Shown: positions 25,396 through 34,993, numbered from the stretch's first letter. The stretch: DNA of 64,000 nucleotides from Methanosarcinales archaeon (GCA_905339155.1 CAJPFJ010000030.1:24189-88188); one strand, 5' to 3'. Made by a program: numbers and translations. The notes: generated from the sequence alone by a model not told the origin.

Positions 25396-28104
25396 ATGAA
25401 TTGGATAGGAAATAGTCTAAAATCGCATAGCCAGGCAAATAAAATCAATGCATTTTTGATTTTGGCATTATTTGTATCGTTTTTGTTAATAACCATAAAT
25501 CCAGCCCAGGCAATATCGAATAATAAGAATCATATAAATATTACTGGAAATATAACGGATAAAGAATGCATCATCTGTCATCCGGCAGAAGGAACACAAT
25601 TTCAACCAGGGAATCAATTGGATAAGCCTTTACCAATCAAAAACTCCCCCGGATCTGGAATTATTTCATCACTTCAAGTTGGGGAAAATTATACCGCAAT
25701 CCTTACAGTTGGACAAACACCCTATCAGCTCGGTCCGTTTTTCCGCAGTGGAGCTAACGGTTGGAGCTGGCTGGATAGTGGTAACTGGGGAAAAGAAAAA
25801 CAAAAGAATCTCATCTTGCTTTCAATACTTGATAATACTACAGGTAGCATAAAACCAATCCAGGGATTAGCATCCTGGCCGGCATGGCCACAGGCCGGTT
25901 ATAGAAAACACGGTGGTACATATAGCTACAAAGCAGACAATGGTCCTTCTCCTATAAATATACAAAAAAATTATCCGGATGCCAGTGAATTCTGGATGGT
26001 TAAAGTGATTAACTTAAGTGGACTTAGCAGCGCAACTCTAAATTTCTGGACATGGTATTCGATGGAAACCGATTGGGATTATGGATATGTTGCAATATCC
26101 TCTGATGGAAATAGTTGGACAAATCTCCAGGGAACACTAACTACAAACTCAAATCCAAATGGCAATAACCTTGGAAATGGAATAACAGGTAGCAGTGGTG
26201 GAATATGGCTACAGGAATCAATGGACTTGACGCAATATGTTGGAAAAAAGATGTTGATAGGATTCAGATTTGTGTCAGACGCAGCCTCCAACGAAGAGGG
26301 AATGTATATAGATGACATAACTGCTACGGGAGGATTCAGTGATGATGCGGAAATTCCTCCTGAAATAAAAACCCTGAGTGTCAATGTTACATACCCTCGC
26401 CTGACCATACAGAATCCAACAGATCCATTGACAGGCGCAAGCACATTACTATATAATCCATATGTTCAAAGAGTAGAGCTTTATGAAGATATAAGTCATC
26501 CCGGTACATACGCCGGATATTTTAAATATGACCCATTTGCAAGCCAATATTCAGGAAGATATACGGTAAATTTAGATACTTCAATAAATGGGGAACAGGT
26601 TATTGGAAGTACGACATTCGATACCACTATATTTGGCTGCCAGGATTGCCACAATAAGAATTTTAATGGTGCTGAAACGAGCTTTGTTCATGCAGACGGA
26701 GGCGGAATGCAATCATGTGAATATGTATGTCACAGTGGGTCAAGAGGTTTATATAACAATGCATTTATGGGACCGCCACTTCCAGCAAACCCAATCCATG
26801 TGCACGAAATGAAATTCGGACACCAGGGAGGATATTTGGATGGTGCATATTATCCCCAGCCGTCATATAATATTTCTTCACATGTAACTGAAGTAAGTTG
26901 TGTACAATGTCATACTTCGTTCATTCATGACAATACAGGAAGCGATACTGCAAAAATTGGAAGTTACACATTACATGGTACAAATATTACTTTTTCTTCA
27001 GGTACACATAGCAGTTTGACATGTGAACAATGTCACGGGGATCTGGAATATCCTGTAATACCACAGGATCAACATAGTATAACAAATAAACTCGGAAATA
27101 TTAGTCGTTCTTTTACGTCTTCCGAATCATTTACAGATACTTATGCAGTAGACGTTAATGGAATTGATAACCTTACGATAAATGTGCATGCTAACGATGG
27201 TTCTACGAAATCTGTCGCTATATACGTTATAGGTCCGGTAGATAATACTACAACGGCCCTACAGGGGCCCAATGAGAATGGATTTCCATATTATATAACA
27301 CAAAGCCTTTCCACACCTATCAATGTAAATGTAGTTGGTCCATATGCAGGAACATGGTTAGTAAAGGTATATTCGACACAAGAAGGAGTTGTGGATTATA
27401 CAATAACCAGCAGTTATCCTATAGAAAGAAAACCAATAATAAAAATCCCGGAATGTAATGAATGTCACAATTCTGATGCTACAGGCAAAACATATGCAAA
27501 AGATCCAATTCCAGATTGGAATCCCGGATTTGCACATGCTGATGCAAATGGTGACGGAACTCTGGATGTTCAATGCAGGATGTGCCATGATGCAATGCAT
27601 AATATCACGATCATAGATTGCCATAACTGCCATACTGCTGCCCCTGTCAACCATCCTATCAAAGGCCAAATATTTTCTGAATATACTCCTGCCCTTTGCC
27701 TTGAATGTCATGGCGACCCTCACAAGGTCACATCAGCAGGAGGCACGGATTGTATAGCATGTCATTCAGGAGATGTCAATATTTCATTATTCGGGAATCA
27801 TTCAAAGATGAATACAAGTGATGGTGCGGGCAACGTCACAAATAAAGACTGCTGGACATGTCACTACCAGAAGGATATGAACAGAAGCAATGTGTATCTT
27901 TGCGATGCCTGCCATTCAAACAGCAGCGGGGTTGTACATGTGAACGAACCATCCCTTGTAAAAAATGATTTTATGCATGGGATGACCACATGCAAGGTCT
28001 GCCATGCACCAACCGGTGGTTCTCATCCCGGTTATCACCAAAATGGAACTGTGGGGCCGCTGGGACTTGCAGAAAATATATTAAGAAAGAATGATGCACC
28101 CTGA
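25396..28104 (+). CDS. Large surface multiheme cytochrome with MAM/VEG-like and PPC-like beta domains
   Basis: The 902-residue protein starts at the ATG 25396, preceded by AGGAG, and has a long signal ending near PAQA. Heme sites are CIICH, CQDCH, CEYVCH (C-X3-CH), CVQCH, CEQCH, CNECH, CRMCH, CHNCH, CLECH, CIACH, CWTCH, CDACH and CKVCH, 12 regular and one wide. About residues 160-320 form a beta-sandwich (SATLNFWTWYSMETDWDYGY ... MYIDDI) like the domain that follows M6 immune-inhibitor peptidases. About residues 565-670 look like a pre-peptidase C-terminal domain. The last block, about 220 residues, matches the 23074 gene. The beta domains suggest binding to sugar or matrix. Confidence 0.9.
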   Translation: MNWIGNSLKSHSQANKINAFLILALFVSFLLITINPAQAISNNKNHINITGNITDKECIICHPAEGTQFQPGNQLDKPLPIKNSPGSGIISSLQVGENYTAILTVGQTPYQLGPFFRSGANGWSWLDSGNWGKEKQKNLILLSILDNTTGSIKPIQGLASWPAWPQAGYRKHGGTYSYKADNGPSPINIQKNYPDASEFWMVKVINLSGLSSATLNFWTWYSMETDWDYGYVAISSDGNSWTNLQGTLTTNSNPNGNNLGNGITGSSGGIWLQESMDLTQYVGKKMLIGFRFVSDAASNEEGMYIDDITATGGFSDDAEIPPEIKTLSVNVTYPRLTIQNPTDPLTGASTLLYNPYVQRVELYEDISHPGTYAGYFKYDPFASQYSGRYTVNLDTSINGEQVIGSTTFDTTIFGCQDCHNKNFNGAETSFVHADGGGMQSCEYVCHSGSRGLYNNAFMGPPLPANPIHVHEMKFGHQGGYLDGAYYPQPSYNISSHVTEVSCVQCHTSFIHDNTGSDTAKIGSYTLHGTNITFSSGTHSSLTCEQCHGDLEYPVIPQDQHSITNKLGNISRSFTSSESFTDTYAVDVNGIDNLTINVHANDGSTKSVAIYVIGPVDNTTTALQGPNENGFPYYITQSLSTPINVNVVGPYAGTWLVKVYSTQEGVVDYTITSSYPIERKPIIKIPECNECHNSDATGKTYAKDPIPDWNPGFAHADANGDGTLDVQCRMCHDAMHNITIIDCHNCHTAAPVNHPIKGQIFSEYTPALCLECHGDPHKVTSAGGTDCIACHSGDVNISLFGNHSKMNTSDGAGNVTNKDCWTCHYQKDMNRSNVYLCDACHSNSSGVVHVNEPSLVKNDFMHGMTTCKVCHAPTGGSHPGYHQNGTVGPLGLAENILRKNDAP

Positions 28105-28124
28105 TACAAAATTTCTGTTCAAAT

Positions 28125-29444
28125 TCATGGTCTCGATCTTAACCATTCATCAATAATTTCATTAAGTGTTCCATCCACTTCCTCGATAGTGTATATGACA
28201 CGGATAACCGGCTTATTTAGCCTTAATAACCTGCCAAGGTCGATCGGGGTGCCCGCTATGACGATATCGCAATCCGAAGCGTTGATCGTATCTTCCAGTT
28301 CTTTTATCTGGGCGCTGCTGTATCCCATGGCAGGAAGTACGGAACTAATATGCGGGAAATCCTGGAAAACAGAATGTATGGAACCTGCTGCATACGGACG
28401 GGGATCAATGATCTCTTTTGCCCCAAATTTTTTCGCGGCAATTGTACCAGCACCATATGACATTCCTCCATGGGTTAATGTGGGGCCGTCTTCCACAACG
28501 AGAACTCGTTTTCCTTTGATCGCTTCCGGATCTTCAACGGTTATGACCGAATTGGCTTTGATGATCCTTGCGTTATTATTTATGGATCTTACATTCCTGA
28601 TCACTGTTTCCACATCTTCTTTCCGGGCTGAATCGACTTTATTAACGACCACTACATCCGCGAGGCGAACATTCACTTCCCCGGGATAATAAGTAAGTTC
28701 ATGCCCTGGCCTGTGCGGATCAGCAATAACGATATGAAGATCCGGTTTGAAAAATGGTAAGTCATTATTCCCGCCATCCCATATGATAATATCCGCTTCA
28801 TTTTCCGCAGCTTTCAGGATCTTCTGGAAGTCAACTCCGCTATAGACAACGGTTCCGCAGCATATATAGGGTTCATATTCCTCCCTTTCTTCTATTGTGC
28901 ATCCGTTCTTCACGCAATCTTCCATTGATGCAAATCTCTGGCACTCCTGCTCCAACAGGTCCCCATACGGCATCGGGTGTCGCACAACGACTACACTGAT
29001 ACCTTTTTGCTTAAATATTTCAACTAATTTTTGCGAGGTGGGGCTCTTGCCAGAACCAGTCCTGACCGCACAAACCGATATAACAGGTTTCTTTGATGAA
29101 AGCATCGTGCTTTTTGTCCCCATCAACCGAAAATCCGCACCCGCTGCAAGGACAAGAGAGGCTTTTTGCATGACCGTCTCATGAGAGAGGTCTGAATATG
29201 CAAGTATTACCTGGTCTATGCTATTTTCTTTAATGATCTGTGTCAATTTTTCTTCGGGGTATATGGGTATGTCTTTCCCGTACAATCTCCCTGCCAGTTG
29301 CCTGGGGTAACTGCGCCCGGATATGCCCGGTATCTGCGCGGCCGTGAATGCCACTACCTCGTAATCCTCGTTATCCCTGAAAAAAACATTGAAATTATGG
29401 AAATCGCGCCCTGCGGCACCCATTATTATGACTTTTGTTTGCAT
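28125..29444 (-). CDS. cpgS: Cyclic 2,3-diphosphoglycerate synthetase-family protein
   Basis: The 439-residue protein matches the archaeal cyclic 2,3-diphosphoglycerate synthetase family: N-terminal KVIIMGAAGRDFHNFNVFFR, a P-loop region VCAVRTGSGKSPTSQKL near residue 124, and a GTPase-like NKVD segment near 270. The enzyme uses ATP to close 2,3-diphosphoglycerate to a ring, a known thermoprotectant and phosphate store of some methanogens. Family homologs also occur in mesophiles without proven activity, so the exact reaction is uncertain. It converges with the cytochrome gene with a 20-base gap. Confidence 0.85.
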   Translation of the reverse strand: MQTKVIIMGAAGRDFHNFNVFFRDNEDYEVVAFTAAQIPGISGRSYPRQLAGRLYGKDIPIYPEEKLTQIIKENSIDQVILAYSDLSHETVMQKASLVLAAGADFRLMGTKSTMLSSKKPVISVCAVRTGSGKSPTSQKLVEIFKQKGISVVVVRHPMPYGDLLEQECQRFASMEDCVKNGCTIEEREEYEPYICCGTVVYSGVDFQKILKAAENEADIIIWDGGNNDLPFFKPDLHIVIADPHRPGHELTYYPGEVNVRLADVVVVNKVDSARKEDVETVIRNVRSINNNARIIKANSVITVEDPEAIKGKRVLVVEDGPTLTHGGMSYGAGTIAAKKFGAKEIIDPRPYAAGSIHSVFQDFPHISSVLPAMGYSSAQIKELEDTINASDCDIVIAGTPIDLGRLLRLNKPVIRVIYTIEEVDGTLNEIIDEWLRSRP

Positions 29445-29507
29445 GGACCAGCCTCATGATAAGGATTGGTCATCTTATCATTTAAGCATACTGGAGGTTT
29501 CAGTGAA

Positions 29508-30296
29508 TTATGGGAAGTTTTTTTCATCGAATGTCTTTAATTCCATTAGACCATTTGAGATTTTCACATACTTGTTTTGAGATTTCTCTTTTGATAGCTC
29601 ATCGACTTCATCAACCCAGGAGCCAGTGTTTGCAACAGTTTTTCCTTTATTAATGAACGGTCTATGGGTATGACCATACACAAGTCCTTCATCAGGTTTC
29701 ATCCCGATAAGCATATACCGGGCCTGTGAAATAGAAATGTTATAGATTTTATCAATTTTCTCTCTCAGGTGAGGAGATTTTCTCATCTTTCTGATTTGTG
29801 CCTGCATGCACTCTTTTTCCACGAACCCCCAGAGGAAGCTGGCCAGGCCGCCTATCACGTTCTCAGCAAAGCACATATTCTCGCTGAATTTTTCGTAATT
29901 CTCAATGCTGAGAGGCTCAAGGTTTGCAAGCACTTCCAGTTCATAACCATGGATGAAATAGAATTTCCTGCCCCCATCTTCCAGTCTTAAGGATTTGGAT
30001 ATGATGAATGGATAATTTCCAGCATATCTTTCATTTAGTCTTAATAAATAATAGTCATGGTTGCCCACAATGTAATGTATGTTTTTCACATTTAGTCTTG
30101 CGATCTTATCCAGTATTTTTGCGTTTTCTTTTTCTGTAACTACCTCTGCGTTATTTCGCCTCCAGAAATCCAGTATATCCCCCAGAAGAACCAGGTGGTC
30201 TATACCTGCTGAATCGCATTTCTCCAAAAACCGTGAGAAATCTTTGCCATTTGATTTTTCATATCCGAGATGCACATCCGACACTGCAACTATCAT
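29508..30296 (-). CDS. Calcineurin-like metallophosphoesterase
   Basis: The 262-residue protein has the metal ligands in order: SDVHLGY (motif 1), LGDILDFWRR (motif 2), VGNHDYYLLR (motif 3), FIHGYELE and YGHTHRPF (motifs 4 and 5). It should bind two metal ions and cleave phosphoesters; the substrate may be a nucleotide or UDP-diacylglucosamine-like compound. I chose the ATG at 30296, five bases after AAGGTG, over a TTG at 30323 that overlaps the upstream gene. It follows carbamate kinase in the same direction. Confidence 0.88.
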   Translation of the reverse strand: MIVAVSDVHLGYEKSNGKDFSRFLEKCDSAGIDHLVLLGDILDFWRRNNAEVVTEKENAKILDKIARLNVKNIHYIVGNHDYYLLRLNERYAGNYPFIISKSLRLEDGGRKFYFIHGYELEVLANLEPLSIENYEKFSENMCFAENVIGGLASFLWGFVEKECMQAQIRKMRKSPHLREKIDKIYNISISQARYMLIGMKPDEGLVYGHTHRPFINKGKTVANTGSWVDEVDELSKEKSQNKYVKISNGLMELKTFDEKNFP

Positions 30297-30315
30297 ATTA
30301 CACCTTTTATTTCGC

Positions 30316-31257
30316 TCAATCAACTTTAAGATATCCCCCTATAATTCTTGTGCCAGCGTTTCCTGCAAGTGCATCAAGTGCCTTATCAAGGCTTGATATG
30401 ATCGCCAACTTTCCGCCGGATTTAATGAACCCGATAGCAGCAAGCACTTTTGGTTCCATGCTCCCTTTTCCAAAATGTCTCTCTTTTATATATCTCTCAC
30501 CTTGAGAAACAGTTATTTCATGAAGGTCGACCTGGTTGCTTTTTCCGTAATTCAATGCTGCATTTTCAACATCCGTAAGGATCAATAAAGTGTCTGCGCC
30601 GATGTCTTTTGCCACCAGGCTTGCAGTCAGATCTTTATCTATGACAGCTTCAACCCCTACGAGTAAACCATTGTTCCGGATAACGGGGATACCTCCACCG
30701 CCTGCTGCGATAACTGTTACACCTTCGGAAATTAGCTTCTTGATCGCAATTTCTTCAACAATCTCAAGCGGATCTGGAGATGGAACCACCCTGCGGTATC
30801 CTTTTTTATCCTGGATCATCTTTACCCCCCGCGCCATCATCATCTTTGCCCTTTCTTCAGTATAATAAAGACCTATGGGCTTTGTAGGATTCCCGAATGA
30901 ACAGCAGGATCCTTCAACTATCACCTGTGTAAGAATTGTCACTACATCTTTCTTGACCCCGATTCCCCAAAGCATGTTAATAAGAGATTGCTGCAACGAA
31001 TAACCAAGCATACCCTGGGTCTGGGCGCCACAAATATCCAGCGGCTGGGGATGCACAAGTCCGCATTCTTCCTGCATCGTGAGGATATTTCCTATCTGGG
31101 GGCCGTTTCCATGCGTCAAAACAACATCATGACCCACACTGATTATCTGTGCGATCTCCCTGCACGTTCTGTCTATCAATTCCTGTTGTTCTTTTGGATT
31201 TCCTTTTTCAGGATTTAATATTGCATTCCCACCGATGGCTATTACTATCAGGCTCAT
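30316..31257 (-). CDS. arcC: Carbamate kinase
   Basis: The 313-residue protein is a full-length amino-acid-kinase fold: VIAIGGNAILNPEKG at the start, THGNGPQIGNIL near residue 50, AAGGGGIPVI near 188, and EAVIDKDLTASLVA near 207. It converts ADP and carbamoyl phosphate to ATP, carbamate (and ammonia), or the reverse. No arginine deiminase or ornithine transcarbamylase gene is nearby, so a role in making carbamoyl phosphate or in catabolism cannot be fixed. The metallophosphoesterase follows 19 bases after its stop. Confidence 0.93.
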   Translation of the reverse strand: MSLIVIAIGGNAILNPEKGNPKEQQELIDRTCREIAQIISVGHDVVLTHGNGPQIGNILTMQEECGLVHPQPLDICGAQTQGMLGYSLQQSLINMLWGIGVKKDVVTILTQVIVEGSCCSFGNPTKPIGLYYTEERAKMMMARGVKMIQDKKGYRRVVPSPDPLEIVEEIAIKKLISEGVTVIAAGGGGIPVIRNNGLLVGVEAVIDKDLTASLVAKDIGADTLLILTDVENAALNYGKSNQVDLHEITVSQGERYIKERHFGKGSMEPKVLAAIGFIKSGGKLAIISSLDKALDALAGNAGTRIIGGYLKVD

Positions 31258-31501
31258 ATTTGTTTCTATATAGATTATTTGTATGTTAAATAATTACTGA
31301 AAAAACATCAGGGGGAATCTATCTGCGGCAATGAGGGATATCATTCCTGAACTGGCCTATGTGAATATCAGTAATGAAAATGGCCTGTTCTTAAAAATTT
31401 TTTTGCGATTTTATTTAACATGACCGAAAAGTTACTATATTATGAGGTTCCTAATATAGAATAGGAAAAGAACAATAAAAAACAGGAATAGTCTAACGGG
31501 G
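31258..31501. other. Intergenic stretch upstream of a gene remnant
   Basis: A 30-codon plus-strand frame at about 31331 (MRDIIPELAYVNISNENG) is the only item and looks like debris. TATA-like strings occur in the AT-rich second half. Confidence 0.3.
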
Positions 31502-31680
31502 GAGCCTTATTCGGTTAAAGTGGATGAAAATGCCGTAACTGAAATAACTGCGCAGGTGTTGGACATGAGGATGATAATATTTCAATAATGGATTGCACTT
31601 TTTGGTGTGAATTCAAAGGGGCTAATGAAAACAAGGGTGGCGAAGCGGTTGATGTGATTGTGAGGAGGATTTTGAAATAA
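31502..31680 (+). pseudogene. Frameshifted remnant of an unidentified gene
   Basis: One frame gives EPYSVKVDENAVTEITAQ, and after a shift another gives GHEDDNISIMDCTFWCEFKG and continues to VIVRRILK and a stop at 31680. The two parts look like one short protein broken by an indel near 31560. I do not recognise the family. Confidence 0.4.
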
Positions 31681-31736
31681 TAAAATATATAACAGTTAAA
31701 ATCAAATTTTGGTGGAAGCGAAATGAGGTGATATAA

Positions 31737-32000
31737 ATGGGAAGGATAAAAAGTCAATCAAATGATACCATGATAACCCTGGTACGTATAGGAGATACCG
31801 AGGTGGGTATTGTATCTGTGGGAGAAGTATTTGAAAGAATATATCAGGGAAAGAAAAAACCCGAAGAGATCGAAAGAATTGAACTTGTGAGGGAACTTTC
31901 AGACTATAATTTTGTGCCAGACGGGTCATGGAATGAATATGCAGAGGTTTTAATCAGCGAATATGAAAAATATTATAATAAAAAGATCCTGGGTCATTGA
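31737..32000 (+). CDS. Conserved-looking hypothetical protein
   Basis: The 87-residue acidic protein (TMITLVRIGDTEVGIVSVGE, then two helices) starts at an ATG with GAGGTGA six bases upstream. The pattern of a short beta hairpin and helices suggests a small folded domain. I cannot name the family. It precedes a membrane protein by 44 bases. Confidence 0.6.
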   Translation: MGRIKSQSNDTMITLVRIGDTEVGIVSVGEVFERIYQGKKKPEEIERIELVRELSDYNFVPDGSWNEYAEVLISEYEKYYNKKILGH

Positions 32001-32044
32001 TAAGATTAGTTGATGTCGAAATTAATAAGTAGACATGCTCATCG

Positions 32045-32860
32045 ATGCTTTTTACCTGTCGCTTGATTATGCAAAATAAACGATTTCAAAAATGGCATTT
32101 AACTCTAAAAGTTTTACCAATTGTACTATTAGTTATCATTTTGAAACTTCTTGCCCATCAATTTGGCCTGGAGTTCATTTCACTAAATCCACTATTTACC
32201 GGTATTGTTACTGCTAACATATTCCTGTTGGGATTTCTCATCGCCGGTGTTTTATCCGATTATAAAGAGAGTGAAAAATTACCAGGAGACTTAGCATCCA
32301 GTATTGAAACAATTGTTGATGAATGTACAATAATATACAAAAACAAGAAAGCAAAGCCAGCACAAGAATGCTTGGGGCATACCCTGGATATGACAAACTC
32401 CATAAACAACTGGTTTCATAAAAAGGAACGCACGAGAGCCTTAATGGATAAACTGTCCGCATTTAATGATTTTTTTCTTGCTTTTGAGTCTTTAACCCAG
32501 GCCAATTTTATCGCAAGATTAAAACAGGAACAAAGCGCGATCCGACGCATGTTAATTCGGATCCATACCATCCGTGAAACCTCTTTTGTTTCAAGCGGAT
32601 ACGCAATCGCAGAAGCAATTGCCTTAATTCTTGCAATAGGACTAATATTTGTTAAGATCGACCCTTTTTATGAAGCTCTCTTTTTTGTTGGCGCTATCAC
32701 TTTTTTACAAATATATATGATCCTCCTCATTAAAGATCTGGATAATCCATTCGAATATTATGGCGAGGGACCAGATGAGATTTCTTTAAAACCCCTGCAG
32801 GATTTGAAGTTCAGGATCGAAGAAAAAATTAAATCCCAAGAGCCTTATTCGTCTTCCTGA
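32045..32860 (+). CDS. Four-helix membrane protein, bestrophin/DUF4239-like
   Basis: The 271-residue protein has two N-terminal helices (about 21-40 and 50-71), a cytoplasmic helical domain with SDYKESEKLPGDLASSIETI, and two C-terminal helices (about 187-228). This topology and the E-KLPG-L segment resemble DUF4239 and bestrophin-like channel proteins. The start could also be the ATG at 32069. Its last 32 bases overlap the end of the convergent GAPDH gene. Confidence 0.6.
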   Translation: MLFTCRLIMQNKRFQKWHLTLKVLPIVLLVIILKLLAHQFGLEFISLNPLFTGIVTANIFLLGFLIAGVLSDYKESEKLPGDLASSIETIVDECTIIYKNKKAKPAQECLGHTLDMTNSINNWFHKKERTRALMDKLSAFNDFFLAFESLTQANFIARLKQEQSAIRRMLIRIHTIRETSFVSSGYAIAEAIALILAIGLIFVKIDPFYEALFFVGAITFLQIYMILLIKDLDNPFEYYGEGPDEISLKPLQDLKFRIEEKIKSQEPYSSS

Positions 32861-33842
32861 TCGATTTTGCCCCGTCTTTCTCAATTTCAAGAAGTGACCT
32901 GATGGCATCCACGTTTTCAGGTACTACATCTGATTCCTGGTGTATAGCCTGGAAGAAATATAACTCGCCTTTGTTAATGGCAATTGAGTCTTTCCACACT
33001 ACATTTTCCCACATATCGCCTCTTGGCCTTCCAAGGTCTTTGGCAAATTCCATTGCTTCTGCTGTTGATTTTATCCTGTCCTTGCCGGATACGAGCCTGA
33101 TGCGAGGTCTTTTTTCAAAGACACTAATAACATCAGCATCATTGCATGCCCTTTTCAACTCAATATTAAGCGCATGAAGGTGCATTAGCGTCGTAGAAGT
33201 CTTTACGGCCATTGTCGTGATATCTATATCGGGAAGAATTGAATTGACATCAGGGCCGTGGTGCGAAGGAAGCTTGATGGGGTCAGGAATAAGAGCATTT
33301 ATCGGCCCGGTTTTTATATCATTTGGGTCGGCAGCCCTTCGCATTAATGTTACCCTTGCTTTCTTTACGCCGAATGCATTGTCAAGAGCATACAAAATCC
33401 TGACAAGTCCAGTCGTATTGCATGAAACCACTCTTGCAAAATCGCGCCCCAATCCATCAGGATAATTCGCCTCGGAGTTAAAAGAAAATCCGGTAAGTTC
33501 GTGATCCTCCCCGCCCTGCCAGATGGCCTTTACACCGCGTTTTGCATATAGTTTCTTATATTCCTCCCCGGTACCTCCAGGTGTTGCATCAATAACGATA
33601 TCAGCTTTATCAAGAAGGTCATCAAGCGTTCCGCTGATCTCAATTTTTGATTTCTTGAATTCCTCCATATTTTCATTTGACGGCACGTAGAGGTCGTACC
33701 CTTTTTCCTTCGCGATGCGCGCCTCGAAACTGGGTCTTGTCTTAACGACACCGACGATTTCCATATCATCCTGTGCAGCCACTGCATCTGCCACACGTTT
33801 TCCGATTGTCCCGAAACCATTGATTGCGACTTTTGCCAACAT
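32829..33842 (-). CDS. gap: Glyceraldehyde-3-phosphate dehydrogenase, archaeal type II
   Basis: The 337-residue protein has the archaeal GAPDH signature: KVAINGFGTIGKRVADAV at the N-terminus, the active-site cysteine in VVSCNTTGLVR near residue 140, and HHGPDVNSILP near 193. Archaeal GAPDH works mainly in gluconeogenesis, making glyceraldehyde 3-phosphate from 1,3-bisphosphoglycerate. It sits 21 bases after a CooT-like gene, so the two share a transcript. Confidence 0.95.
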   Translation of the reverse strand: MLAKVAINGFGTIGKRVADAVAAQDDMEIVGVVKTRPSFEARIAKEKGYDLYVPSNENMEEFKKSKIEISGTLDDLLDKADIVIDATPGGTGEEYKKLYAKRGVKAIWQGGEDHELTGFSFNSEANYPDGLGRDFARVVSCNTTGLVRILYALDNAFGVKKARVTLMRRAADPNDIKTGPINALIPDPIKLPSHHGPDVNSILPDIDITTMAVKTSTTLMHLHALNIELKRACNDADVISVFEKRPRIRLVSGKDRIKSTAEAMEFAKDLGRPRGDMWENVVWKDSIAINKGELYFFQAIHQESDVVPENVDAIRSLLEIEKDGAKSIRKTNKALGI

Positions 33843-33863
33843 GTTCTTCCCTGCATCAATTAT

Positions 33864-34037
33864 TCAATTTTCTATTATAGCTTCCTGTCTTGTCAGATTG
33901 ACATCCTTGATCCTGCCACTAACGGTCTTACTCTCACCGAGCAGGCTCTGGAGTATGATATTGTCCTTTTCCTGTGTGATTCGCACCACATCTTCCATGA
34001 TCGTTTTTCCATTAAGGATTACTTTTAGTTCACACAT
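33864..34037 (-). CDS. CooT-like small protein
   Basis: The 57-residue protein starts MCELKVILNGKTIMEDVVRI and continues with LLGESKTVSGRIKDVNL. The Met-Cys start, the short beta-barrel pattern and length match the CooT family, whose founder binds nickel through the N-terminal Cys for CO dehydrogenase maturation. Whether this homolog binds nickel is unknown. TATA-like aaatattaatat is about 30 bases upstream, consistent with a leaderless transcript that continues into gap. Confidence 0.75.
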   Translation of the reverse strand: MCELKVILNGKTIMEDVVRITQEKDNIILQSLLGESKTVSGRIKDVNLTRQEAIIEN

Positions 34038-34102
34038 AGTATGTTAAATCGGTCTATTTGATATTAATATTTATCATACCCTGCAACTATACTGCTCTGG
34101 TT

Positions 34103-34993
34103 ATGGCTGAACTAAAAGGACTCATAATACCCGATCACACTGTCATGGAAGAGCACTCTATCGTTGTCCAGGGAGATGTTCTTGTGGGGAATTATGCAGA
34201 ACTGGGTTACGGCCTGATCGCTAACCTGATCGTCGCAGGTGAGCATGTCAAGATCAATGGGAATGTCATTTCAAGCGATGATGTCCGCATCGATATGTGG
34301 TCAGAGATCAAAGGTGAAGTCAGAACAAAGTCTGATGCATACCTGGGGGAATTTGTCAAAATATCAGGGAAACTCTTTGCTGCAGGGAATCTTGATGTGG
34401 GGAATAATGTTAAGATCGATGACGGGTACGATGTAAAAGGATGGCTGGTCGTACGCCAGCCTCTTCCTGTTGTAATGTTCATTTTCTTATATATGCTGGC
34501 GCTGCTGCAACTGGGAAGTGAAGAAGAAGTGGAAAAAGCGCTCGAAGAGCTCTTCTCGGATAATACCCCGGAGAATAAATTATTATCAATCCCGAACAGG
34601 GCAAAGATAGACCTTGATACAATAAGAGCAAATACACGCGCGATCGTGGGAAACCATTGCAGACTGATCGGGAATTTCCGATCCAGGTCAATGACTATGG
34701 GAAACCATGATACATTGTTTGGAAGCATCCGTACTTCGGGCGATATTAGCATAGGTAAAGGTTGTACTGTCCATGGGAATCTTATTTCAACAAAAGGAAA
34801 GGTAAAGATCGGGCGAAACAGCCGGATACTGGGTAAAATAACAGCGGATAGTATTGTACTTCATGAAACTTCAAAAACAGATGGAGCATTGACAGCGCTA
34901 AACGGTGTTACGAAAGAACAGGATGACCTGGAAGGATTTGGCGAGATCGAGACAAAGTTGTTCTATGGATTTTTACTGCTTGATGATGTTTGA
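34103..34993 (+). CDS. Bactofilin-like / beta-helix polymer-forming protein with a membrane segment
   Basis: The 296-residue protein has two blocks of short beta-helix repeats (GDVLVGNYAELGYGLIANLI ... VKINGNVISSDD; later GNHDTLFGSIRTSGDISIGK and GNLISTKGKVKIG), as in bactofilins and hexapeptide proteins. A hydrophobic stretch PLPVVMFIFLYMLALLQLG near residue 128 separates them. Bactofilins form filaments without nucleotide. The ATG at 34103 lies about 30 bases after TATA-like gatattaatatttat, supporting a leaderless start; a TTG at 34058 would precede the expected transcription start. Confidence 0.65.
   Translation: MAELKGLIIPDHTVMEEHSIVVQGDVLVGNYAELGYGLIANLIVAGEHVKINGNVISSDDVRIDMWSEIKGEVRTKSDAYLGEFVKISGKLFAAGNLDVGNNVKIDDGYDVKGWLVVRQPLPVVMFIFLYMLALLQLGSEEEVEKALEELFSDNTPENKLLSIPNRAKIDLDTIRANTRAIVGNHCRLIGNFRSRSMTMGNHDTLFGSIRTSGDISIGKGCTVHGNLISTKGKVKIGRNSRILGKITADSIVLHETSKTDGALTALNGVTKEQDDLEGFGEIETKLFYGFLLLDDV

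Noticed and set aside
23262..28104. Minus-strand frames inside the multiheme cytochromes
   Set aside because: They are shadows of the CxxCH-coding strand with no domain or start signal.
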